From Clostridiales bacterium (GTDB taxonomy: Bacteria > Bacillota > Clostridia > Oscillospirales > Acutalibacteraceae): a stretch of 10,366 nucleotides of DNA. Location: contig JAHZIE010000056.1 of NCBI GenBank assembly GCA_019419895.1, forward strand, positions 5,733 through 16,098, given 5' to 3'. The notes under the pieces were generated by a model. That model worked only from the letters and a program-made list of their open reading frames with translations, ran no database searches and was not told the origin of the DNA. Within the stretch, counting starts at the first letter, position 1; each line of letters begins with the position of its first letter. A program made the position numbers and the translations under genes. Below, one piece after another: positions 1 through 6,338 of this stretch.

Positions 1-103
1 CCGCAGCATTTCCTGGTAAAATCCCCAAGAAGAGGACTGCTGTATAAAAGAGAAAATGGGGATCCTTGAAGTGCCGCCGCGAGCTTGATTAAACAAACAA
101 ACG

Positions 104-147
104 GTTTTTGAGGAGAACGCAATTTTATGCGCCATTCCTCCAAAAAC
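104..147 (-). terminator. Imperfect hairpin downstream of ispF, possible terminator
   Basis: An imperfect inverted repeat begins a few bases after the ispF stop codon. The outer arms are GTTTTTG (104-110) and CAAAAAC (141-147). Partly paired AGGA/TCCT follows with a bulge, and an inner CGCA/TGCG stem (118-121/128-131) closes a 6-base loop. Read on the minus strand it is followed by a T-rich but broken run (GTTTGTTTGTTT), so it would be a moderate terminator for ispD-ispF. The position suits a terminator; the stem is not strong. Confidence 0.4.
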
Positions 148-153
148 AGGGAG

Positions 154-630
154 TTAGGACGGTTCCCCTAAAAGGCATACCGCATGTGCGGCCACACCCT
201 CCTTTGCTCCGGTAAAGCCCAAGCCTTCCTCAGTGGTGGCCTTGACATTCACCCGGTTGGGGGAGATCTCACAGAAATGGGCAAGGTTCTCCTTCATTTG
301 AGGAATAAAATCTTTGATTTTTGGCGCCTGCAAAAGAACAGTGGCGTCAATGTTGGAGATAGAATAACCCAATTCATGAAGTCTGCGGACAATCTCACCT
401 AATAGAAGGAGGCTGTCAGCGTCCTTATATTTTGGATCGGTGTCGGGAAACCAGCATCCGATGTCCCCGAGACCCGCGGCACCCAGAAGGGCATCACAGA
501 CGGCATGAGTTAAAACGTCGGCGTCAGAATGTCCCAGTAATCCCTTTTCATAAGGAATTTCCACGCCCCCCAAAATAAAACGCCGCCCCGCTGAAAAACG
601 GTGAACGTCATATCCGTGTCCAATCCTCAT
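154..630 (-). CDS. ispF: 2-C-methyl-D-erythritol 2,4-cyclodiphosphate synthase IspF
   Basis: Cytosolic enzyme of the MEP isoprenoid pathway. It converts 4-diphosphocytidyl-2-C-methyl-D-erythritol 2-phosphate to the 2,4-cyclodiphosphate, releasing CMP. The 158-residue length is typical of the family. The N-terminus carries the metal site DVH (Asp8, His10), with His42 as the third expected ligand, then the HSDAD segment (34-38) and the GDIG-W-FPDTDP stretch (55-65). The C-terminal ATTEEGLGFTG (131-141) is the conserved nucleotide/phosphate-binding segment. The ATG at 628-630 is preceded by AAGGA inside the end of ispD, and only 3 bases separate the two genes, so they are cotranscribed and probably translationally coupled. 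The protein looks complete, with no missing key residue. Known members are homotrimers with the active site between subunits. Confidence 0.96.
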   Translation of the reverse strand: MRIGHGYDVHRFSAGRRFILGGVEIPYEKGLLGHSDADVLTHAVCDALLGAAGLGDIGCWFPDTDPKYKDADSLLLLGEIVRRLHELGYSISNIDATVLLQAPKIKDFIPQMKENLAHFCEISPNRVNVKATTEEGLGFTGAKEGVAAHAVCLLGEPS

Positions 631-633
631 TAT

Positions 634-1371
634 CTATTCATCCTTTCCATCATCCTCATATAGGTTGAGCAGCGCCTCGGCAATAGTGATATCCTCTTCC
701 GTAGTCACCTTTAAATTACTGTAACGTCCTTCGGAGATCCAGACAGGCGCACCGATCCCCTCCACCAGCTGACAATCGTCAGTATATTCTTTTTGCTCCA
801 GCTCCGCCTGTTTCGCGGCGCGCAGATAAATGCTTTTTTCAAACACTTGAGGAGTGTGGACAGCCCATAGAGAGGAACGTTCTGGTGTGAAAAGTATTTT
901 TCCTTCCCCGTCGGCGGCCTTGATGGTGTCTTTTACTCTCACGCCCAATGTGGCCGCCCCCTTTTGTAAGGCGAGAAGGATAACTTGGTTAATCTCATTT
1001 TGGGTTGTCAGCGGACGGGCGCCGTCATGAATGGCAAAGTATTCTGTTTTGGCTGAACAGGCGCCCACGCCATGCATGACGGATTCCTGCCGGGTGTTCC
1101 CACCGAAAGTAATTCTGCATGAGATGGCTGGACAATATTTTTTCAGCATTCGATGGATAAAGGCCTCTTCTTCTCTCCGGATGACCAGAACAATTTCCCG
1201 GATAAAAGGGGAATGGGAGAAAATTTTTAAGGTTCTCACCAATAGGGGGATGCCTTTTAAAGTCAGCAGCTGTTTACTGGAGCTTTTTCCTTTTATCTTC
1301 ATACGGGTAGAAAAGCCCGCTGCGACAATCACGGCAGAAACCCAGGGAATATGCTGTCTCTTTGTTTCCAT
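634..1371 (-). CDS. ispD: 2-C-methyl-D-erythritol 4-phosphate cytidylyltransferase IspD
   Basis: Third step of the MEP pathway: transfers CMP from CTP to 2-C-methyl-D-erythritol 4-phosphate, feeding the pathway toward IspF, which is encoded next. From the chosen ATG the protein is 245 residues, near the usual length. It shows the nucleotidyltransferase loop AAG-STRM (17-24) with the KQL that follows (33-35), the GNTRQESV segment (91-98), HDGARP (115-120), TDDCQLVE (197-204) and KVTTEEDI (221-228). The frame stays open upstream to 1506. I choose 1371 because GGAG lies about 9 bases before that ATG and because a near-consensus promoter at 1438-1467 sits inside the longer frame. The 45 extra residues would also be low in family similarity. 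ispD and ispF are separate genes here, not the fused ispDF of some bacteria. Confidence 0.94.
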   Translation of the reverse strand: METKRQHIPWVSAVIVAAGFSTRMKIKGKSSSKQLLTLKGIPLLVRTLKIFSHSPFIREIVLVIRREEEAFIHRMLKKYCPAISCRITFGGNTRQESVMHGVGACSAKTEYFAIHDGARPLTTQNEINQVILLALQKGAATLGVRVKDTIKAADGEGKILFTPERSSLWAVHTPQVFEKSIYLRAAKQAELEQKEYTDDCQLVEGIGAPVWISEGRYSNLKVTTEEDITIAEALLNLYEDDGKDE

Positions 1372-1437
1372 ACTGATTAATCTCCTGTCTTTTTCGTTAT
1401 GTCCTTTACGCCGAGGAGAAAGAATCCTTTTTCTATT

Positions 1438-1467
1438 ATTATAACCCATGTTATTGTGATATGGCAA
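1438..1467 (-). promoter_or_regulatory. Sigma-A-like promoter of ispD-ispF
   Basis: On the minus strand a -35 box TTGCCA (1462-1467, 5 of 6 to consensus) is followed after 18 bases by a perfect -10 box TATAAT (1438-1443). Transcription would start near 1431, giving a leader of about 60 bases to the ispD ATG at 1371. The site makes ispD-ispF a transcription unit separate from the oxidoreductase operon upstream and fixes the ispD start downstream of it. Confidence 0.7.
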
Positions 1468-1469
1468 TA

Positions 1470-1839
1470 GAGGGTAAAGAGGATGAAAGAAAGACGATAG
1501 TTTCACAGTTTATACCGTTTAAGAAAGAAAATTAGTGATTGCCAAAAGGCTGGCTTTCGTCGAAGGAACAGATCCTCTGCGGTGCTGACCGTACTGCCGT
1601 CTCATTGCTCTGTTATCCATAAGCGGATTTAATAATGGATGATTTTGATTTACCTGATTTTTAATAATCCGCTGGAAAAGATTTTTTGAGGGACTTACCG
1701 GCGCCCGCCGCTTTTTTCCTCCTGTTTCCGGTAAAATCAGCAAGAAGCTTAAAAAAATAAATGCCGCCGGCCACCGGCGGAAAAACACCGGAATGACTGG
1801 CGGCGGGAATCGTTTTGAAAAAATGGGAAGGAAAAGAAA
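1470..1839. other. Gene-free spacer between the oxidoreductase operon and ispD
   Basis: About 370 bases with no convincing gene. The left-hand end of the oxidoreductase operon terminates in it (hairpin at 1764-1780). It also holds two longer-range inverted repeats: AGCGGATT/AATCCGCT (1622-1629 and 1666-1673, loop 36 bases) and TTACCGG/CCGGTAA (1695-1701 and 1728-1734, loop 26 bases). An 89-codon open frame on the minus strand (1519-1788) begins with GTG inside the terminator, has no ribosome site and matches no family I know, so I do not call it. I recognise no riboswitch or RNA gene. Confidence 0.5.
1751..1780 (-). terminator. Rho-independent terminator of the oxidoreductase operon
   Basis: A perfect 7-bp GC stem, CCGCCGG and CCGGCGG, closes a 3-base loop (1764-1780). 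On the minus strand it is followed by CAT and then a T-rich run (complement of 1751-1760). It starts about 60 bases after the gamma-subunit stop codon, the expected place for the operon to end. The short gap before the T tract makes it slightly atypical. On the plus strand the stem is followed by five A residues, so it is one-directional. Confidence 0.65.
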
Positions 1840-2376
1840 TTATAGATCCATTCCCAAATGAATCGCTTTGAGATTTGCTTCAAGAAGGTTTGCCTTTCTC
1901 GGAGGAATACATTTCTGCAAAGCCTTTTCAAGATTTTCCAGAGAAGTAAAGCCGGTTTCTTTTAAAAGCTTGCCAATGATGATCATGTTGGCAAGCCCTT
2001 TAAGACCTTTTTCTTCAGCAAGCCCGGAAGCAGGAATATAAGAAATCCTCAAATCGGTCCGTTCGGTCTTTTTGCCAATGAGGGAACTGTCCACAATAAC
2101 GGTTGCGCCCGGCTCAGCCGCATCAATAAATTTCTCAAAGGACGGAAGATTCATGGCAACAAAGACATTGGGGTTTGATACTAGGGGAGAACCGATGGGC
2201 TTATCGGAGATGCAGATACTGCAATTGGCAGTTCCTCCACGCATTTCAGGGCCATAGGAGGGAAGCCAGGAGACTTCCTTTCCGTCCATCAGACCGGCAT
2301 AAGCGATTGCCTTTCCGGCAAAGAGGATCCCCTGTCCGCCGAAACCAGCCAGAAGAATGTTGAGATCAGAACTCAT
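1840..2376 (-). CDS. 2-oxoacid:ferredoxin oxidoreductase, gamma subunit
   Basis: Gamma subunit (178 residues) of a Vor/Kor-type 2-oxoacid:ferredoxin oxidoreductase, the enzyme that turns a 2-oxoacid plus CoA into acyl-CoA, CO2 and reduced ferredoxin. The N-terminus carries the family signature GFGGQG (11-16), then PSYGPEMRGGTANC (39-52), typical of this catalytic-domain family and probably involved in CoA binding. The protein is complete. The start ATG overlaps the beta-subunit stop in an ATGA arrangement (2373-2376), a sign of translational coupling and near-equal subunit synthesis. It is the last gene of the operon. Substrate (branched-chain 2-oxoacid, 2-oxoglutarate or other) cannot be told from sequence alone. 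Confidence 0.92.
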   Translation of the reverse strand: MSSDLNILLAGFGGQGILFAGKAIAYAGLMDGKEVSWLPSYGPEMRGGTANCSICISDKPIGSPLVSNPNVFVAMNLPSFEKFIDAAEPGATVIVDSSLIGKKTERTDLRISYIPASGLAEEKGLKGLANMIIIGKLLKETGFTSLENLEKALQKCIPPRKANLLEANLKAIHLGMDL

Positions 2377-3125
2377 TTTTTCACACCTTCTTCCACGTCT
2401 TTATAAACCCCAAGAGGATAATAGGGAATCATGTTGTCTCTGAGCCACTGCAACGCTTCCACCGGAGTCAGCCCCCAGTTGGTGGGGCAGGTGGAAAGAA
2501 CCTCAACAATAGAGAACCCCTTCTTATCAATCTGGTTCTGGAACGCCTTTTTAATGGCCTTTTTAGCGGTAACTACATTTTTTACACAATCGACTGTCAC
2601 CCTCTGGGCAAAAGCCACGCCGTCAAGGGTGGAGAGCATTTCGCATACCCTGACAGGATAGCCTGCCGTATTGGTATCGCGGCCGTAAGGGGTAGTCTGT
2701 GTTATCTGATTCGGCAGAGTGGTTGGGGCCATCTGACCTCCGGTCATGCCGTAAATAGCGTTATTGATAAAGATGATAGTAATATTTTCCCCGCGGGTTG
2801 CTGCGTGAACAGTTTCGGCCGTACCGATGGCCGCCAGATCGCCGTCACCTTGATAGGTAAAGATGACGTTGTCCGGCAGGGCGCGCTTTAATCCGGTTGC
2901 CACCGCCGGCGCGCGTCCATGAGGCGCTTCCACCATATCGCAGGTAAAGTAGTCGTAATTCATAACCGCGCAGCCGACAGGAGCCACGCCGACAGTTTTA
3001 CCTTCCACTCCCAGCTCTTCAATGGACTCAGCCACCAGACGGTGAACGATGCCGTGAGTACAACCGGGACAATAATGGAAAGGAATATCGCTGAGCATTT
3101 TGGTTTTTTGGAATACGATTGCCAT
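2373..3125 (-). CDS. 2-oxoacid:ferredoxin oxidoreductase, beta subunit (TPP-binding)
   Basis: Beta subunit (250 residues) that binds thiamine diphosphate and supports decarboxylation. CPGC (19-22) near the N-terminus and GCAV-NYDYF (51-60) are typical of VorA/KorB beta chains. The TPP/Mg motif begins with GDGD (93-96) and ends with the paired Asn at 121-122, followed by IYGMTGGQ. The chain has no fused ferredoxin domain, so the [4Fe-4S] clusters come from the small separate subunit at 4199-4405. The ATG shares one base with the alpha stop (TAATG, 3123-3127), and the 3' end overlaps the gamma gene by 4 bases. All three subunits are therefore tightly coupled. In some databases this family is annotated simply as a thiamine pyrophosphate-dependent enzyme. 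Confidence 0.94.
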   Translation of the reverse strand: MAIVFQKTKMLSDIPFHYCPGCTHGIVHRLVAESIEELGVEGKTVGVAPVGCAVMNYDYFTCDMVEAPHGRAPAVATGLKRALPDNVIFTYQGDGDLAAIGTAETVHAATRGENITIIFINNAIYGMTGGQMAPTTLPNQITQTTPYGRDTNTAGYPVRVCEMLSTLDGVAFAQRVTVDCVKNVVTAKKAIKKAFQNQIDKKGFSIVEVLSTCPTNWGLTPVEALQWLRDNMIPYYPLGVYKDVEEGVKK

Positions 3126-4189
3126 TATTCGGCACCTCCTGTCAAGGATTTAATTTTTTGAAGGACTTCAGCCGGAGTGGGAATCATACCGCCGGTACGT
3201 CCTAAAAATTCAACGGGACGGGAACATTCAATGGCCAGGCGCACATCATCGATCATCTGTCCCATGGACATTTCCACACACAAAAAACGCTTTGCCGTTT
3301 TTGCGGCCTTTTTCAATGCGTCCGTTGGGAAGGGCCAGAGAGTAATGGGACGGACCATACCAACCTTTAAGCCTTTTTCACGGGCGGAATTTACCGCGCT
3401 TTTTGCCACACGTGAGGAAGCGCCATAGGCCACGATAACCAAGTCGGCATCCTCCACCAGATATTCTTCAGCCATCTGCTCCTCCGCCTTTATCTTATCA
3501 TAACGGCGGAATCTTTCCCGCACCAGCCTTTCCAAGTCCTGGGGCTGAAGGTAAAGGGAATTGATGACATTATGCTTCCGCTTATTTTGATGACCACTGG
3601 TTGCCCATGGCTTTTCAGGCAGCTGCTCCTTCTGGACGCCACGGATTTCCACAGGCTCCATCATCTGGCCAAGCATACCGTCGGCAAGGATCATTGCGGG
3701 CATCCGGTATTCATCCGCCTTGTCAAAAGCACGGGAAACCAAATCGACCATTTCCTGAACAGTAGAAGGAGCAAAGACGAGAATCTGGAAATCTCCGTGT
3801 CCCGTCGCCTTAGTCGCCTGCCAGTAATCGGCCTGAGAGGGCTGAATTCCGCCCAAACCGGGGCCGCCGCGCTGCACATTAATGATGACACAGGGAAGAT
3901 CGGAACCGGCGATGTAGGAGATTCCTTCACCTTTCAGGCTGATGCCGGGGGAAGAGGAGGAGGTCATGGCACGGACACCGGCTGAAGCGGCGCCGAGCAC
4001 CATATTGATCGCGGCGATTTCTGATTCCGCCTGTAAATATGTACCGCCGATTTTCGGCATTTGCTTGGACATATAGGCCGCCAGCTCAGTTTGAGGAGTA
4101 ATGGGATACCCGAAGAAGTGACGGCATCCCGCTTGGATGGCGGCTTCTGCCAGGGCCTCGTTGCCCTTCATTAAAACTCTTTCACCCAT
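3125..4189 (-). CDS. vorB: 2-oxoacid:ferredoxin oxidoreductase, alpha subunit (VorB type)
   Basis: Alpha subunit of about 354 residues. It carries the pyrimidine-binding half of the TPP site: GNEALAEAAIQAG near the N-terminus, FGYPITPQTE, then AESEIAAINMVLGAASAG with the Glu that normally activates TPP. SSSSPGISLKGEGISY and QRGGPGLGGIQPSQADY follow, all characteristic of the VorB/KorA family. The C-terminal third (DLVIVAYGASSRV, then VRPITLWPFP) is the transketolase C-terminal-like domain. I prefer the ATG at 4187-4189, which lies about 9 bases after an AGGTGAG ribosome site. A GTG three codons upstream (4198) directly abuts the ferredoxin stop and is the alternative. The name vorB follows common annotation for 350-360-residue alpha chains; 2-oxoglutarate as substrate is equally possible. 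Confidence 0.93.
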   Translation of the reverse strand: MGERVLMKGNEALAEAAIQAGCRHFFGYPITPQTELAAYMSKQMPKIGGTYLQAESEIAAINMVLGAASAGVRAMTSSSSPGISLKGEGISYIAGSDLPCVIINVQRGGPGLGGIQPSQADYWQATKATGHGDFQILVFAPSTVQEMVDLVSRAFDKADEYRMPAMILADGMLGQMMEPVEIRGVQKEQLPEKPWATSGHQNKRKHNVINSLYLQPQDLERLVRERFRRYDKIKAEEQMAEEYLVEDADLVIVAYGASSRVAKSAVNSAREKGLKVGMVRPITLWPFPTDALKKAAKTAKRFLCVEMSMGQMIDDVRLAIECSRPVEFLGRTGGMIPTPAEVLQKIKSLTGGAE

Positions 4190-4198
4190 AGAATTCAC

Positions 4199-4405
4199 TC
4201 ACCTTTCCACTGTTATCGCGACGTCAGGGCACATCATGGCGCAGGAAGCGCACCCGATGCACAGCTCTTCTTTGGTGAGACAGGCTGGATGATAACCCTT
4301 TGCGCTGATTTTATCCCGGTTCAACTCAATAATTTTTTTAGGACAGGCAGCAACGCAAAGGCCGCAGCCCTTACATACGTTTTCATTCACAATGATTCGT
4401 GCCAC
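4199..4405 (-). CDS. 2x[4Fe-4S] ferredoxin-type subunit (delta) of the oxidoreductase
   Basis: A 68-residue bacterial-type ferredoxin with two canonical C-x2-C-x2-C-x3-CP motifs: Cys11/14/17/21 and Cys49/52/55/59. Each motif lends cysteines to both clusters in this fold. The 27 residues between the motifs are longer than in the smallest clostridial ferredoxins, as in VorD/KorD delta chains. It would pass electrons from the TPP site to free ferredoxin. The start is a GTG (4403-4405) about 9 bases after a strong GGAGGTG ribosome site. The frame runs further upstream to 4612, but that part overlaps the P-loop gene and has no ferredoxin similarity. The gene order delta-alpha-beta-gamma matches kor/vor operons. 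Confidence 0.92.
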   Translation of the reverse strand: MARIIVNENVCKGCGLCVAACPKKIIELNRDKISAKGYHPACLTKEELCIGCASCAMMCPDVAITVER

Positions 4406-4448
4406 TGTGAGAAACACCTCCGTTTGATAGTTTTTGGAAAAATTTATT

Positions 4449-5138
4449 TTATTGCCATGGAGCGGTAACCACCACCTCCACTGGGTAGAGAATGCCGGGG
4501 ATATCCTCCTGAGGCAGTTCCGACTGCAGAGGGGATGGAAGGGTAGTGGCCAGTAATGGAAGCCCCAGCAGGCTGGCTGTCTTTTCAGCAAATGGAAGGG
4601 AGGAGAGGACATCCGTCAGCCTTGTAAGGCCCTGCAAATGGGAATTATTTATGATTCCAGTGGCTTTCAGCCGTGAAGCGGCCTCAATTTCCTTCAACAA
4701 TTGCGCGGCATCCTCGGATGTTTTAGTCTGAGGACGGTATTGGTTTATGATATACAGCATTTGATAACCGCCCTGCCTTTTTTGCAGGATAGGAGCAAAG
4801 CGGCCCAAAGCGGTGGCGCCGGCGTCGTCTCCGCCTACGTCTACGATAACAGTCCCCTCTTCCCGCTCAAAGACAGACTGAACCTCCGCCGGCAGGCTGG
4901 GAATATCCAGATTACTGTGAGCGAACTGCGGCGCAACCAGATGGACGCCGAGTTGCTTTATCCACTCTGGATAATCGGAGGAACGGAAATAGGGGTTGAC
5001 AATATCCAGATCCACTAAGGTGACGCCGCCTTTTTTTGAAAGGGAACGGGCCAGATTCAGAGATAAGGTGGTCTTTCCGCAGCCGTAATGGCCGCTGACG
5101 ATAATGAAATTTCCCAGGTTTTCCGGCTGAAAGAACAT
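4449..5138 (-). CDS. P-loop ATPase of MinD/ParA/CobQ-like type, unknown role
   Basis: A 229-residue P-loop NTPase and the first gene of the oxidoreductase operon. After a short N-terminus and a beta strand (NFIIVS) comes a Walker A motif GHYGCGKTT (16-24), then VTLVDLDIVNPYFRSSDY, resembling switch I of SIMIBI-class ATPases. VIVDVGGDDAGATALGRF follows as a likely Walker B/switch II. There is no upstream lysine, so this is not a classical deviant Walker A as in MinD. No membrane segment, metal-binding CxxC or DNA-binding domain is visible. I chose the ATG at 5136-5138 (GGAG about 9 bases upstream); a TTG at 5160-5162 would add eight residues and lacks a good ribosome site. The ferredoxin gene follows 43 bases later. 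I infer a role in assembly, activation or regulation of the oxidoreductase, from context only. Confidence 0.85.
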   Translation of the reverse strand: MFFQPENLGNFIIVSGHYGCGKTTLSLNLARSLSKKGGVTLVDLDIVNPYFRSSDYPEWIKQLGVHLVAPQFAHSNLDIPSLPAEVQSVFEREEGTVIVDVGGDDAGATALGRFAPILQKRQGGYQMLYIINQYRPQTKTSEDAAQLLKEIEAASRLKATGIINNSHLQGLTRLTDVLSSLPFAEKTASLLGLPLLATTLPSPLQSELPQEDIPGILYPVEVVVTAPWQ

Positions 5139-5192
5139 AAAAGCACGCTCCGAATCTGACAAAATAATAGGAATGCTGACATCATGGTTCTT

Positions 5193-5221
5193 ATTATATC
5201 ACTTTTTTTAAGGATCGACAA
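5193..5221 (-). promoter_or_regulatory. Sigma-A-like promoter of the oxidoreductase operon
   Basis: On the minus strand a -35 box TTGTCG (5216-5221, 4 of 6) lies 17 bases upstream of a perfect -10 box TATAAT (5193-5198), which is preceded by TGA, giving an extended -10 (TGnTATAAT). Start of transcription near 5186 gives a leader of roughly 48 bases to the ATG at 5138. It is well placed to drive all five genes down to 1840. Confidence 0.7.
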
Positions 5222-5627
5222 TAAAATAATTGCAGATGGAAAGAATCTCTAAAGAAACCTATGTAGACGGGTTTTGACGTCTCTGGGACAAAAGGCCGGG
5301 GAACCGTCTGCCGAAACTTGGCATACCGGCTTTTTATCCCGCCCAAGGCTGGTTGTATGAGTGCGCTTCCCTGATGGGTTACAAAGGAAAAGGAACTTTC
5401 ATTTCTCATGAATTCAAAATTGTAAGCATAAGTGCCTGGCCATGAATCATTCCAAGGTTCTCTAAAAAATAGTAAGGATCGATTTCTTATCATTTATTTA
5501 TGAATATATAGAATTTTTTGGTGCCGCTTTTTCTTTTTATCTGTCAAGCCTTGTGTTTGAGAGAATTGTGGAACGGCCAGTTTGTATCGGGCAGGTTAGA
5601 TGTACGGCCAAAACAAAATGCGCAGCA
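5222..5627. other. Gene-poor region upstream of the oxidoreductase promoter
   Basis: About 400 bases between the oxidoreductase promoter and the terminator at 5628-5658. A 99-codon minus-strand frame (5194-5493) is open. It has no recognisable family, shows no good ribosome site, and its 3' end runs through the promoter boxes at 5193-5221. An AT-rich patch (about 5487-5520) and a TTGACA on the minus strand (5542-5547) are present, but no -10 box stands at a workable distance from the latter. I cannot assign a function. It may be a decayed gene, an RNA or a dispersed repeat. Confidence 0.4.
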
Positions 5628-5658
5628 AAAAAGAAGCTGGAATTTCCAGCTTCTTTTT
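5628..5658 (-). terminator. Strong hairpin terminator, probably the original end of cdaA-cdaR
   Basis: A perfect 14-bp inverted repeat (5628-5641 and 5645-5658) around a 3-base loop, with an A tract on the left arm and a T tract on the right, centred on GAAGCTGGA/TCCAGCTTC. This is a classic terminator that can work in both directions. On the minus strand it is followed by TTCTTTTTTG, so it would end transcripts coming from cdaR. The IS200-like element now lies between the cdaR stop codon and this site. On the plus strand no gene ends just before it. Confidence 0.75.
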
Positions 5659-5673
5659 ATTATTGTAGGAGTC

Positions 5674-5692
5674 CCCCCGGCTGAGCCTGGGG
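5674..5692. repeat. IS200-like left-end subterminal hairpin
   Basis: CCCCCGGC, loop TGA, GCCTGGGG: an 8-bp stem with a single C/T mismatch. It closely resembles the right-end hairpin at 6320-6338 (same GGC/GCC core and C/G run), as expected for the two ends of an IS200/IS605-type element. In studied relatives TnpA binds these hairpins and cuts a short distance away. Here it lies close to the presumed left end near 5660. Confidence 0.65.
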
Positions 5693-5728
5693 TTCAGAAA
5701 AGCATGAGCGGAGAGCAGGAAATAAAAA

Positions 5729-5782
5729 CTCCTTTTGGTATTCCAGCGCGGTTGTCAGGCCGCGCTGGAATACCAAAAGGAG
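5729..5782 (+). promoter_or_regulatory. Long hairpin covering the tnpA ribosome-binding site
   Basis: A perfect 23-bp inverted repeat (5729-5751 and 5760-5782) with an 8-base loop. The right arm ends within the AGGAGG (5778-5783) that serves the tnpA ATG at 5791, so in mRNA the Shine-Dalgarno would be paired. IS200 of Salmonella is known to hold its transposase silent by a leader stem-loop of this kind, and the same device is inferred here. The hairpin is perfect although the gene behind it is broken, which suggests recent decay of tnpA. Confidence 0.75.
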
Positions 5783-5790
5783 GACATTCG

Positions 5791-6238
5791 ATGACGAATG
5801 ACAATAAGAGTTTAGCGCGTACAACATGGAACTGTAAATATCATATCGTGTTCGCGCCAAAATACCGGCGAAAAATATTCTGCGGAGAACACAAAGCGGA
5901 GAACGGGAAAATTCTGGGGGAATTATGTAGCTGGAAAGGAATCCAAATAGTAGAGGGAGAACATTCATACGCGGGCAGAAATCCCGCCGAAAGAAAGTGT
6001 GGCGGGATTCATGGGTTTTCTCAAAGGAAGGAGCGGCGTTCTCATCCACGAGAGACACGGAAATTTGAAATACAAATACAGGAACCGAAGTTTCTGGTGC
6101 CGGGGATATTATGTGGATACAGTTGGGAAGAACACGAAAAAGATAGCGGAGTATATTCAGAATCAGCTCAAAGAAAACGAACTTCACGACCAATTGACGC
6201 TTAAGGAATACGCGGACCCGTTTACGGGCAGCAAGTAA
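5791..6238 (+). pseudogene. tnpA: IS200-family transposase TnpA, frameshifted
   Basis: The N-terminal half, read from the ATG at 5791 (AGGAGG 7 bases upstream), gives MTNDNKSLARTTWNCKYH then IVFAPKYRRK, and runs to GIQIVEGE at 5961: typical IS200 TnpA (Y1 HUH transposase). The C-terminal half continues in another frame from about 5963 with IPPKESVAGFMGFLKGRS, then WCRGYYVDTVG and DPFTGSK, ending at TAA 6236-6238. At the junction about 14 bases seem to be missing: family members carry ACPDHIHML there, and the Cys-Pro-Asp and first His of the HUH pair are gone. Point changes also turn the following MLV into TRA. The nucleophile region EYIQNQ (Tyr plus Gln four residues on) survives. Without the HUH metal site and with the frameshift the protein cannot be active. 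Confidence 0.88.
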
Positions 6239-6319
6239 CAGTCCCTGCGCGGCTGGCAAATCGTATTACACGCTTGACGTGTCTGTGAGGCTCATAGGGC
6301 TTTGACCGCATGTGAAATA

Positions 6320-6338
6320 CCCCCGGCAAAGCCGGGGG
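6320..6338. repeat. IS200-like right-end subterminal hairpin
   Basis: A perfect 8-bp stem CCCCCGGC/GCCGGGGG with an AAA loop, only four bases from the cdaR stop codon (6343-6345). It is the counterpart of the left-end hairpin at 5674-5692 and marks the right end of the element. It could also slow minus-strand transcription leaving cdaR, but no proper T run follows on that strand. Confidence 0.7.

Noticed and set aside
1..153. Possible gene start on the minus strand at the left edge (ATG at 7-9)
   Set aside because: Only three codons are inside the window and the preceding ribosome-site match directly abuts the ATG, so it cannot be supported.
127..171. 14-codon plus-strand frame after GAGGAG
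   Set aside because: Lies within the hairpin region downstream of ispF and runs into the ispF 3' end; the ribosome-site match is part of the inverted repeat.
1031..1444. 137-codon plus-strand open frame
   Set aside because: Lies antisense to ispD, a clear family member; no ribosome site or recognisable domain.
1519..1788. 89-codon minus-strand open frame with a hydrophobic N-terminus
   Set aside because: It begins with GTG inside the operon terminator hairpin, has no ribosome site and resembles no known family. The apparent hydrophobic start is the translation of the hairpin and T-rich tract.
4406..4612. N-terminal extension of the ferredoxin frame
   Set aside because: It overlaps the end of the P-loop ATPase in another frame, carries no ferredoxin features, and a GTG with GGAGGTG upstream lies exactly at the family start.
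5194..5493. 99-codon minus-strand open frame
   Set aside because: No recognisable domain, no good ribosome site, and its end runs through the -35/-10 boxes of the oxidoreductase promoter. Kept only as an unexplained region.
5518..5790. Upstream extension of the transposase reading frame
   Set aside because: It crosses a strong terminator and the IS left end; TnpA similarity begins only at the ATG at 5791, which has its own AGGAGG.
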